Below, in pieces: positions 1 to 10,300 of a stretch of DNA of 64,000 nt. Location: positions 12,871,711 to 12,935,710 of the forward strand of contig NC_090610.1 of NCBI RefSeq assembly GCF_004359215.1, in the 5' to 3' direction. A program made the translations under genes and the position numbers. A model generated the notes under the pieces. That model made no database searches and was not told the DNA's origin. It saw nothing but the letters and a program-made list of their open reading frames with translations. Numbering within the stretch: the first letter of the stretch is position 1; every line of letters starts with the position of its first letter. The DNA is from Bremia lactucae (Eukaryota; Oomycota; Peronosporomycetes; Peronosporales; Peronosporaceae).

Positions 1-240
1 AAAATCCTCTGCCGACTCGTTTGTTTTGTCTTTTCCAGTGCGCACAAAGCGCACTGGAAAATAGATCTTTCTCATTTTCGATGTCGATTGCATCGATTCG
101 TGATGAGCATGAGCCAAAATTGGTTTTGCTCGTGCGAATGCCCCCCCCCCTTAAACAAGAGGATTCCTCTAATTGAGTGAGTATGCGTGAATGGCGTAAC
201 CATTCACGAAGAACGTTGTATGCGTTGTAGACGCATGCAC

Positions 241-853
241 CTAATTATTGTAGCGAATTCGACCATCGGTAAAAACTCGATCAATTCGGATACGATTGGA
301 CGTAATCTCGAAGTAACTCTTTGAGGACGCGTTTGACGCACCATCTGTCTCCGGATGATCAGAAGTTGAATTAGTCAGCTGTTTTCCGAGAGAAGGAAAC
401 ACGGACTGCCAAAACTGCGCCGTGAACCGTGGATCTCTATCGGAGACCAGTTCACGGGGTAAAGCGTGGAGTCTGAATACCGTGTCGATAAAGACACGGG
501 CACAGCCCGGACCCTTGATCGACTCTGGTGCTGCAGCAAGATGTACCATTTGCTGAATCTATCTACAAAAACACGGATTCCATTGTTTTCGTGATCGTCT
601 TCGGGAAGTCCGAAAACGAAGTCCATAGAGACTGCCAACATTCTACCAAAAGTTATAGAGATTGGAGAGGTGCACGGGATGAAGGGCTAGGCTTCACCCG
701 TTGACATACCTCGGAAGCACGAATGTACTTGCACACGAACTGATACTGGCGGGGCCAGTAAGAGTCGCGACTTACTGTGAGATAAGTTTTGCCACGTCTA
801 CGATGCGCACTTGTTGGTGCATCATGACACTCATACATGATGTGCAAGCGCAA
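241..853 (-). pseudogene. Integrase fragment of element 1
   Basis: The minus strand encodes, in shifting frames, an HHCC-type zinc-binding region (HIMYECHDAPTSAHR, then CQRVKPSPSSRAPLQ) at about 853-653, then integrase core motifs (SMDFVFGLPE, SDRDPRFTAQFW, SDHPETDG) at 641-241. These are hallmarks of Ty3/gypsy integrase. At least two frameshifts interrupt it, and the region after the PETDG motif is frameshifted. Confidence 0.85.
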
Positions 854-1160
854 ATCATTGTGACTTGGGACGACGATACGTGATTGTATCGATCTAATGA
901 CGATCGATACAAGGCCGCTAAATCATACGAAAAAAATATTTAATGGATTCGTCACTTAATCCACTAAGCGCAGAAGGTCTTTATCTTTGTGTAGGCTTTC
1001 TTTATGTCATCAAACAAAGCTGATGACGGAACACTTGTATGAGTGTTGCACAAGGGATTTTTTTTTACTGTTGGAGTGCCCAGCCGGCTCAAAGTCGGGT
1101 CGGCGTGATATCGCATCAGCGACGACTTTAAGCCGTCCTGGTTTATACTCCAGGAAGAAA

Positions 1161-1529
1161 TTATACCCGCGAAGAAGGATAGCCACCTCGGCTTTCTTCG
1201 CGAGAGGTGTGGGCTGTTTGCGGCCGTGCGAAATGACGCATGATCCGTATATACGATGAACGGTCTATCTCCGAGGAGGTAGACCCTAAATTAGCCAGTG
1301 CGTATTTCATGGCAAGGCGTTCCTTCCCATGCACTAGGTATTTGCGTCCAGCTGTTTGCAGCTGACGTGACTGGTAACAGAAGACGCGCTCCACGCTGTC
1401 TGTATCGTATTGCGTTTGCGCACAGCCGATAGCGGTATCGCTGGCGTCAGAGACCACATGGAATGGTCTATCTTGATCTGCAATCGCCAAGATGGGCGAT
1501 TGCATCAAGCTTTGCTTGATACCTTTCAA
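1161..1529 (-). pseudogene. RNase H fragment of element 1
   Basis: The minus-strand frame contains SPILAIADQDRPFHVVSDAS, followed by CYQSRQLQTAGRKYLVHGKE, typical of the gypsy RNase H domain that follows reverse transcriptase. The expected continuation of RNase H is lost near 1280. Element 3 has the matching segment at 31260-31512; the two copies agree throughout 1423-1529 and differ clearly left of 1423. Confidence 0.8.
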
Positions 1530-1653
1530 TGGGACGCTGACAATTAGCGTTCCATAACCAATTCCCTTTTTTTAAAGAGACGAGAGAGATGAACTGTCAT
1601 CTCGGCATAGTTGCGAGAGTACTTGTGCAAGTACGCCGATAAACCAAGGGACG

Positions 1654-2710
1654 TTATAAGTCCTTGACATCGACTGGATCTGGCCAGTCGGTGATTGCCT
1701 TGATCTTTTCGGGATCAGGGCGCACGCCGTGTTTACCGACGATGCACCCAAGAAGTGGTATTTCGCTTGCAGCGAATATACACTTCTTGAGATTTGCATA
1801 CAACTTATGCTTTCGCATAAGTGTAAGAAGCTGAAGTACGTGAGTTTTATGAGCTTCCACGTCCATCTTTCCGTCCCTAAACCGGCTGTGGACGATTACA
1901 TCGTCAAAATAACTCGGTGCGAATTTTTCGCACCGGTCTCAATAGATTCGTTACGCATCTGTTGAATGTTGCAGGGGCGTTACAAAGCCCCTGAGGCACC
2001 ACTAGCCATTCCCAGAGCATCCCACTGGGAATGCTCACTGCTGTGTACGGGATGTCCCGTTCACGCATAAGGATCTGTTAAAATTCATCTATCAGATCCA
2101 TACAAAAAGAGATGGTACTCTTAGACATACCATCTATGATTACGTCTTTTCTAGGTATCGGCGTTTGAGCCGGTACCGTTGCATCATTCAGATGATTAAA
2201 TGCGTGCAATATCCGCCACCCTCCTGTAACTTTTTGCACACAGAAGGTCGGAGAGCTATGTGGGGAGGTTGACTCCCTTACATGGCCCGCTTTTAATCAA
2301 TCGATAAATAGTTCATCGATCGCAAGTACTTGTTCACGAGGCAGTCGCCACTGCTTCATGACAGAGTACTTCGAGCCCGGTTCGAGCTCGATCTCATGTC
2401 AAGTGCCTGAAACAGTTCCATGTGAGTTGCCATTATCCTTAGGCAACTCGCATGGAACTGTTTCAGGGAATACATCCCTATATTTAATCAAATCCTTATA
2501 TAAAGGATTTATCTGATGTGACTCCCAGGATTGAGTAGTATGTCTTCCAATCCGAGTCTTTACATCGAGAGCACTTTCGTCCATCGATGAGCTGCTGAGA
2601 ACCCGTTCGTTCTCTGCAAAAATTATCGCTGGCCGAATATCGGTTACGTATTCGTCCTCTGTGACGAGTACGCATATCTGCTTGATTCTACCACTATGCA
2701 GATCTCTCAA
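1654..2710 (-). pseudogene. Reverse transcriptase and pre-RT linker of element 1
   Basis: Minus-strand pieces give the pre-RT linker (VFAENERVLSSSSMDES-like, at 2710-2400) and then RT motifs: GHVRESTSPHSSPTF near 2300, [11 protein letters not shown] near 1970, the YFDD-type catalytic motif near 1895, and LYANLKKCIFAASEIPLLGC at about 1800-1740. The frame changes several times. A 26-bp inverted repeat at 2406-2467 has disrupted the region where other copies encode the start of RT. The whole segment is duplicated at 31637-32693. Confidence 0.85.
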
Positions 2711-3195
2711 GAAACGCTTAGGTTCTAGGGTTGGTTATTGAGTTATCTCCGAAGTAAACTTCGGAGGCGCTTACAGATCAAGATATAAGCGCCTACTCTT
2801 GATCAGTCATTAACCAAGACATTCAATGTCTCGGTTTCTTTCTGGGACCCCTTTTCCACAGGCTGCAGAGGGATTTATCTCTCGGGATGCTTAAGTCTTG
2901 CCACTTTAGCATTGACTATTTGAGGAGATTTCTTCTCAAGTACGTCGAAACTTATTCCCTTAACATCTTCCGAATATGATTGCGCTATCACAGTCGGGTC
3001 CTCTACGGTCGACTCTCAACTACGGTCTAGGATCATCGTGTTGTCTTTTTTGGACAACCGGTACCTTCCTTGAATGTAGCCCGCTAGACGTACATTCATG
3101 TCTCAATTCATTCGACTTATTCGGGTGGTGGACCTTCAGCACTGCCTGTGCATTCGCACAGCCGCCGGCAGCTGACTCCACACTGTGATTAGTAA

Positions 3196-3640
3196 TCACA
3201 CTGTGATCTTGTGCAGTCGTACTAACGACCATTTCACAAGTGAGGCCATCGCATTCAGCCGTAGTGATCCACACGCTTGTGGACGCGCCAACACGTTCAT
3301 CAGAAGGCCATCTGATGAACAAGTGGCAGGCATCTTTACGGATCGAGACTGCCAGTTGATTATTGGCTCATACTTTCTGAGCCAAGGTAAACCTAGGATG
3401 ACATCAAGTCTGTCATCCAAATCCAGTACGATGAAAACATCATCAAGCTGTTAATCTTAACGGTAGTGAAATCTCACTACGGGTTTCATCACTATTATCG
3501 ACGCGCCTGTCGTTGGAGGGATGTCGCGCTCAAGATATTTGAGCTTACGACCCTCTAGCGACTGGAGACGAATAAAGTATTCGACGCTCCACAGTCCACT
3601 AGGGCCCTAAGTGACAAATCATTTGTCACTTTCTACTTCA
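3196..3640 (-). pseudogene. Retroviral-type aspartic protease fragment of element 1
   Basis: The minus strand has the protease C-terminal signature DVILGLPWLRKYEPIINWQ (about 3405-3345), with less clear N-terminal sequence upstream to 3640. The active-site D-S/T-GA triad is not in an intact frame. It matches the better preserved copy in element 2 (22833-23144). Confidence 0.7.
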
Positions 3641-3699
3641 AGGTGATGAGGTATACCTCAGCACCAGGTGCAGAGACAAATAATGATTATGTGTCTGGA

Positions 3700-4700
3700 G
3701 CAACTTATGTCAAGAGATTTGCAAATTCTCTTGAGGTTGCTGAATCAGTAGGGCGATGCGCTCTTACTGACCCAACCGTTTTTTTGTGGTCCGCCTCGCT
3801 GTTGCGATTTCGCAACGACGCCGGACCCGCGACCGTTACCCTTTTAAAATTCAGTCCATAAGCGGTACTGGGCGTGGGGCACTTTCTATCATGACCGCAG
3901 TGACCTAACTTTTGACATTGATTGCATCTCTGCAATCGCTTACTGTTCGAAAGCGAGGTCCATAGGTTCTGGACCTCCAAGCTCTTGTCGTCACGGAGGA
4001 CGATACGATGACAAACTAGTTTGAGCCTGTCTCAAGCTAATGTCCTCCTGTTCCGCATACACCTTGCTAATAAACTTGCATCAAAATCTTAAAAATGGAT
4101 AATGCTTCTTCAAGCGTATCCAGTTTCAGCGGAACAAATGGGTCTTCACGGGACCATCCGTAAGACCTTCCATGATTACCTTAATCAACGTGTGTTCATA
4201 AATTGGATTGTTCATGGTACAATTCGTTAATAGTCGTACACGCTGGGCGTAAGCTTGAACATTACGCTTGCCTTGCTTAAATTTCAGAAGCTCTGATCGA
4301 GCTTTTAACTCAGCCCTGGGCAGCTTAAACTTCTGTTGGAGCCAGGATTGAAAATCCTCTAGCTAGCCAAATATGTACGGGTCACCAACTTGAGGCATAT
4401 GCCCAAGTTTTGGCACGACCTGCCAGGTTTGACTGAGCAAATGCAACTTGCATTTGCTCGTCGACGATGTGACGAGCCCTTATGGCATCTTCCAACACGA
4501 CAAACCATCGTGAGAGGGAGTCTTCTACGACCCCCTATACTTAGATATGTCAATCTTTAAGGTTTTGGGACGACGCGTGTGCGTCATCCCAGATACAGGG
4601 GTCTGTACCTCTTGCAACCTCAACAGTCCTGCCTGTTGAGAGCCTTACTGATCGAGCAAGGCTACCTTCTCCTTCGCCTCGTCAAGCTCATGTTATATGA
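3700..4700 (-). pseudogene. Gag remnant with CCHC zinc knuckle, element 1
   Basis: A minus-strand frame at 3980-3705 carries CNQCQKLGHCGHDRKC, which fits the C-x2-C-x4-H-x4-C zinc knuckle of Gag nucleocapsid. Upstream (4000-4700) are broken minus-strand frames at the position expected for capsid; their match to the gag of element 2 is only weak. Confidence 0.65.
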
Positions 4701-4907
4701 ACTTGGCGATGGCTGAATGGAGGGCAAATCTGTCCAAACCGGACAGCATGGCCAAGATGGCATCATTTTCTACGGTCGAAATCGTTCGTTCGACCGCACT
4801 CCTTTCTATGTCACTTAGAATAAGTATTTATCACGCTAAACGTGATGCGTATTTCCATTATTATTTAACATGGACATGTTAGATGATAGAACTGTGGTCC
4901 TTGGACG

Positions 4908-4925
4908 GACTACAAAGTGCTACCA
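4908..4925 (-). other. Primer-binding site, element 1
   Basis: On the minus strand this reads TGGTAGCACTTTGTAGTC, 2 bp from the LTR end. The first 8 bases are complementary to a tRNA 3' end of the form TGCTACCA, as in eukaryotic initiator tRNA-Met. The same motif recurs next to LTRs at 21543, 33784 (minus), 34618, 46457 (minus) and 48470, which fixes the orientation of each element. Confidence 0.75.
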
Positions 4926-4927
4926 TG

Positions 4928-5296
4928 TGTAACGGGGCACTGCCGACTTGTACTGCTTCTGTGCGAGACGTCACTTCACGTACACTAGTACGTGCAGAAG
5001 AAGACTTTCTTTGAGATTCTTGCTGCAAAGAGGGCTAAAAGTAAACTGTATTTCATGTAATTAAGTTGTTCTTCTGTTTCTATCTATTTAATACTAACTT
5101 CATTATAAACTAATACAGAACATGTAATATATCTTATTTGTCTCTCTCTTTGGGCGCGTCCAGTGCTGACTGGACCGCGGAGCAAGTAGATGTAATGGCC
5201 TACATCGATTTATGGATAAGCTTTCCAAAAATTCCTATGTAAAGTAATATTTTCCAAATAATATCTACTTTTTTAGATAATATATTAATTAACAAC
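4928..5296 (-). repeat. LTR type A, 5' LTR of element 1 (truncated)
   Basis: On the plus strand it starts TGTAACGGGGCACTGCCGAC and runs through the same A/T-rich blocks as the LTRs at 27630-28059 and 28103-28541, up to TTAATTAACAACCT. The last 40 bp or so (the U3 end) are missing. It lies next to the primer-binding site, so it is the 5' LTR of a minus-strand element. Part of its stem-loop-rich end is deleted compared with other copies. Confidence 0.8.
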
Positions 5297-5602
5297 CTGG
5301 TCTATGAGAGGAAAAGTACAAATATTATCTTTATTAACTTTGACTTGTTCCAATATTACCATATCCGCCAATCGTTATAAGACAAGATTGTGCGGGCCAT
5401 ACATAGATAGTTATTAATATAATAAAGTCAGTGGTAGATAAAAGATCGTTACGTAGGAACTTGATATATTATCACAGTTTTACGTTTTCTCTATAATAAA
5501 GCCTTAGAATTTACTCTGCGTAAGCTAAGATTTCTTAGCTACTGAGAGCCTTCCTCTGCACGTCGTGCAGAGAGAAGTACTTTTGCAATTTTACAATGTT
5601 AA
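5297..5602. repeat. Remnant of a second LTR-like sequence
   Basis: No gene is visible. A stretch near 5365-5400 (CGCCAATCGTTATAAGACA, then GATTGTGCGG) is closely similar to 20748-20780 within the 5' LTR region of element 2, and the following bases up to about 5560 also align loosely. It therefore looks like an old LTR fragment next to the stop codon of the pseudouridine synthase gene. Confidence 0.5.
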
Positions 5603-7039
5603 TCAGATGGGCAATGCTGTTGGCAATGTGGCCCAAGACGGCAACGGCACTTCAAATGACCAACTGGGGGTTTCATATCGATAGGAATGCAACCACATAA
5701 TTACATCCTTGTTTTCAACCTCGAAAATTCCTTGGATTTTAGCTATGCAGACTTCGCACACTCGAGTACATCGAAGTTTATCATCTTCATGATGAAATTT
5801 TTGGTAATATGAAATTGGAACAGCATCAAAGAGGACATTCTGTACTTGCCTAATTGCAAGCCTCATCCCTTTGTCTTCATTCGGAATTCCGTACAGCGGA
5901 TCGTTTACGATTGAAAAGCCCACGTGTTGTAAATGCACTCGAAGTTGATGCGTCCGACCCGTTAAAAGGAGGCATTCAACGATACTTTCGCCACCCACGG
6001 AGTCTCCACGACGACGCATTAGCGTTACACAAGGCTTGGCGTCTTCTGACTCACTCACACATCTTTTATGTCCTTGGCGTGGTGACATCAAACCGATTGG
6101 GGCTTCCACGCGCCAGTATTCTTCACGTAAACTATCAATCGTTACAAATGCTGAGCAGAACTTAGCAATGCCTGCAGAACCCATTGCCGTGACGGGAAAG
6201 TCGCCTTGAACTCGCGCTACGTAGTATTTCTGCACCAAACGCATGCCAGTTCCTTGGTTGATAGAAGGATTTGTTAGCTCAGCCGTAAGACTGCGTGCCT
6301 TTTCCGCCGATTTGGCGAGTATCAGCAGTCCTGACGTCAATCGATCCAATCGATGCACTGGATAGAGCTTTTGTGTTAAACTTTCCTTCTCTGCGGCAAT
6401 CCCTTGTCTGTCATGATGCAGTATATGCGTCAGCGAATTAAATTGAAAGCTGCCGGTTGGATGCACGGGAACGCCCGAGGGTTTATTTACCACCATCAAG
6501 TCGTCTGTCTCCAAATGGATCCACGTCGTGGATAGCGACGCCAATGTCGATAACTCCATGGCAGTCTTGATCGGGAAATGAATTGCAGGCTCATGTCGAT
6601 GCACGACGTGCTCAAAGAAACTTCCACGTTTCAGAATCGTGTCCAGCTTCGCCTCTTGTCCATTCACCCGAATGAGCCCCAGCTGAGCTGCTCGCGCGCA
6701 GTATTCTGACGAGAGGGTGGAAAACTCACTGGCAAAGAGATCACGCAAACTACGATCCGTCCACCGGTCTTTTGCAAAGAGCGCAAAGCGATGGACGTAC
6801 GGTTCAATTCTCCGCACGACGCACGAGTGTCCAGCCACTCGATTGTCACAATTAGTCGACATGCACGGCTCAAAGTGGACAGCAGCGGAAGGCGGGACAA
6901 TTCGTTGACGGTGATTTCTACTCTTCCGCCTGGAAGATGCTAAGCCCTCCAGTATTTGCAAAGACTTGCGCTCCGCTAACCATCGAGCCTTTTCCTGCTT
7001 ACGGTGCTGCTTCTTGCTCTGCGGAAGAATGTCCTCCAT
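5603..7039 (-). CDS. RluA-family RNA pseudouridine synthase (Pus9/RPUSD2-like)
   Basis: A single-exon gene of 478 residues, starting at ATG 7037-7039. Family knowledge: these enzymes isomerise uridine to pseudouridine in RNA; the Pus9/Rib2/RPUSD2 group modifies position 32 of tRNAs. Seen in sequence: a basic N-terminus; an S4-like region with LIRVNGQEA and EHVVHRHEPAIHFP (about residues 105-165), the HRHEP stretch being typical of this subgroup; DDLMVVNKPSGVPVHP; the catalytic motif HRLDRLTSGLL with its active-site Asp (about residue 235); and GRTHQLRVHLQHVG followed by NDPLYG. The C-terminal 90 residues, with a CxxC pair (CTRVCEVC), are less conserved. There is no clear targeting peptide. 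The exact RNA target is inference. The gene is tandem with and downstream of the FANCM-like gene (278 bp apart, same strand). Confidence 0.9.
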   Translation of the reverse strand: MEDILPQSKKQHRKQEKARWLAERKSLQILEGLASSRRKSRNHRQRIVPPSAAVHFEPCMSTNCDNRVAGHSCVVRRIEPYVHRFALFAKDRWTDRSLRDLFASEFSTLSSEYCARAAQLGLIRVNGQEAKLDTILKRGSFFEHVVHRHEPAIHFPIKTAMELSTLASLSTTWIHLETDDLMVVNKPSGVPVHPTGSFQFNSLTHILHHDRQGIAAEKESLTQKLYPVHRLDRLTSGLLILAKSAEKARSLTAELTNPSINQGTGMRLVQKYYVARVQGDFPVTAMGSAGIAKFCSAFVTIDSLREEYWRVEAPIGLMSPRQGHKRCVSESEDAKPCVTLMRRRGDSVGGESIVECLLLTGRTHQLRVHLQHVGFSIVNDPLYGIPNEDKGMRLAIRQVQNVLFDAVPISYYQKFHHEDDKLRCTRVCEVCIAKIQGIFEVENKDVIMWLHSYRYETPSWSFEVPLPSWATLPTALPI

Positions 7040-7317
7040 TGTGGAATATGGAGTCGATACACAATAATTGAATACATTTTGGGCAACTCCGAGCGGCTTC
7101 GATACTTTTAAGAAATTTCGTGTCGATAAATGGGTTGCTTGTGGCTGCTCCCATTATTGGAGCGTGTGTATTTTACAGTAATTACCTAATTCTAATTTGC
7201 ACACAAAAAGTGGCTAAGACATGCCACCTCGCAGTGAACCGGGCATGACCGTTTTAGTCGCTTTCTGCGCTTTTAAATAGTCAGCCGACGATAGCTAAAC
7301 TATCATACTTTACAACC

Positions 7318-10300
7318 TCAACGTCGTATATTTTGCACATGTTTCTGAATCTCCACCGCTGACGCCTCGGAGATCCATGGCAACATCCTTCTCCAATGCA
7401 TTTCGTTAAATTTATGCACTGGCACTTGTGTTACTGAAAAGTTTTTAAAGCGAAAACTTAAATTCAGTGCACTGTCAAGTGACAAAGCTGGAATAGAGCG
7501 AAAGAACTCGAGTCGGGATGCGAAATTCTCGTCTAGCGCTCTTGGAACCTGATCACTTAAGGGACCAAGACATAAAGAAGGAAATTCGTACCCTTCGACG
7601 AGATCCTCGTGTGCAATTTGGTGAAGTTGCGAGCATAGAGTATCGATGCAATCTTGCACAATAATTGTCACGTTTGGAAACGGTAGAATTCGCTGAATCT
7701 CGGATTTTTCACCAGTGTGAACAACAGCTACAATGACTTTCTTGTGCATGGCCAAAGTCAATCTAAACAACAAGCCGCTTTTTTCATTTTGGTTTGGAGG
7801 TGTATTCTTCAGCGCGTGTACTTGTTGGCTTGTTAAGAAAAGAACGGCGGTGCGCACACTAAGTAAAACATCGACATGGAGCGAATCTGTAATTGTTACG
7901 CCACAGTCGGCGCTCTTGGACGATAAAAGGATTGCATATATTTTGGAGCTGGCAAAGGTCGAGCTTACGAGAATGTTCCACTTCATTGACTGGGATAACC
8001 TTTGCGAGTGATGACAAGTTAGATCGACAGTAGACGTCACGGACCGTTTCGCAGGAACAAGAGACCTTTTACACGTCAACGTTCCATTCGAATAATGAGA
8101 ATACGCAGCACTTTCTCCGTCATGAGCCATTCCCTCTTTCGTCAAATGGAATGAATCAATTGCTCTCACATCTCGTGCATTTGCCAACTGGTCATCTTTC
8201 GACAATAAAATGTTGTTGCAAACTAGTGACGTCTGTGATTTTGTTTGTTTCAAGTTTTCTTGCCGATTTTCCTCCAATGTGTTGAAAGTTTCAATGCCAT
8301 TTGTTTCCATCTCGGTATGCAAAGTGTCATTAAACAACCTCTTGGTCTGATTCAACGGACAAATGGTAGGCGAATCGAGTTGAATCGTATCAGCTGGCAA
8401 GCAATTCCGTTGGTCACAAGCCGCTTGGAATTCCTCCACAACTGCTACAGCAGTTGTTGGCGTCGTCGTAGTCTTCGTTTTGGTATGCATTTTATCAAGA
8501 CAAGCACGGATAATTCCATTTGATCGAAGTGCTCCCCAGTGCCTACCTAGTGGTAGTGGAGAAGTCTGTGATGCACAAAGTGATTGCGCATAAATAGCCC
8601 GCATATTGGGACTTGATTTCAATTTCTTCTTTGACGTGAGATCCCCAACGTCTTCATAAGATTTGACCGACTGTGAATACAGAAGCTGCGACGAATCGTT
8701 AATAAATGAATTGTCCGCCGCCTCTTGATCGTCTTCTCCATACTCATTATCATCGTCGTCATCATCATCATCTCCCCCTTGCACTTCAGCTGTTTCTTCA
8801 ATATACGCAGCTGCTAAAGCTCGTGAAGTCTCTCGCTGCTTCTTCTTTCTCTTGAGACGCTTTTGCAATGTTCTTGACGCTTCTGGCTGTGAACACAAGT
8901 GGGAGGGAGAGTACTCATACTTGCGTTTAAGTCGCCGAAACTTTTTACGTTTCTTTTCGACCTCCGCAGAGGAAGGCGATGCTAATAAGTGACTAGGAGA
9001 TGCAATATTTGCAGGTTTTGAAAGTGATGGATGGGATAGGGAAACCGTTGCTTTCTCAGGTAACGTTGACAAATCCGAAGCGCATACTGGAGCAGAAGAT
9101 TTGCGGTGTAATGAGCAGTAAGCTAGAAATAAAGTATAACATTCCTTGTCGTCACTGCCTGAAACATCGACTTGATCCATGCGATAGCCAGCGAATGCGG
9201 CACAACTGACATGAAAGGCAGTCAAACATTGCTTGTGTGCGCATTGAATCTTTCCATTACCAATCTGCGAATGGCATATTGAACAATCGAGATTCTTGCG
9301 GTCTGGATCAAGTCGAGTTAATTCAGAAAGCATAAGAGAATCATCCACTCCCTGCTCGACTTGTAACTCTGGAATCCATATATAGCATTGAACGTGAACC
9401 CAGTGGTGGCATCCCGTCCGCTTGTACGCACCCCCGCGGTGTGGACAGAGCTGACATCGTGGTGGATTAGCAGCGACATCGTTGCCAGTCTTTAGAGCCA
9501 CCGAGCAGACGGCACAGAACCACTCGGCATCGGGTACAGAGAGAATACCATAGCAGAATTGATGAACTCCCACGTTACATCCATCGCAAAAGAGTATTAG
9601 ATCATCATCATATGATTCACGCTCAAGACACACAGCACAGCAGCCATCGTCCTTATGCTCGAAATCAACTTCCTTCTGATTTGTATGCGTAGCACCATGA
9701 ATATACTCGGCTAAATACCTTTTTGACGGGGGCGTGAATTCCATTGGATTAATAGCTAGCATATCTTCAGCGTCAGAGTCTGCTCGTGTTTTGGAATTAA
9801 TATTGCTTGCTTGAAGAAAACTACTTTCATTCGCAACCACAGAACTTAAATCATCGTCAACTCGTTCATGAGCTTTGTCTTCTTGAATGCCAGCTCCCAC
9901 AAACTTTTTATCAGGAGAAGCTGCACGTAGCGAGACATTTAATAAATTAGATGCCATTACAGGACCATTCGACAATGATGGAAGTAATTCAAAGGATTGT
10001 AATTCGTTTTCGGTCTGTTCTTCATAATATGGCATTTCATTGGCAGCACTAACACTTTTTTGTGCACACGACACAGGTGGTAACTCTGAAAAATTCTCCT
10101 TTGTGGCTCGAGGCGTTTCGTGCTTTTTAGAACGTAGTACTTGAGCTTCTCTAGCTGGCTCTGTTGGCAAAAGCTCCATTGTTTGCGTAAAAGTCAGTGG
10201 ATTGGCATCAATAGCGTTTTCATCAAATACCAGTTGTCGCGTTCGACAGGTTTGCGAAGCCGTCTCAGCTCTGTTTGAGAAATTGTGATGACTGACATTT

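Larger units (their letters stand above)
1..4925 (-). mobile_element. Element 1: decayed Ty3/gypsy retrotransposon body (3' end cut by window edge)
   Basis: Read on the minus strand the order is primer-binding site (4925), gag, protease, reverse transcriptase, RNase H and integrase, the Ty3/gypsy order. Every domain is broken by stops and frameshifts, so the copy is dead. The 5' LTR lies at 4928-5296; the 3' LTR, if present, is beyond position 1. Bases 1423-2956 are shared without visible change with element 3 (31406-32939), although the flanking parts of the two elements have diverged. Confidence 0.9.
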
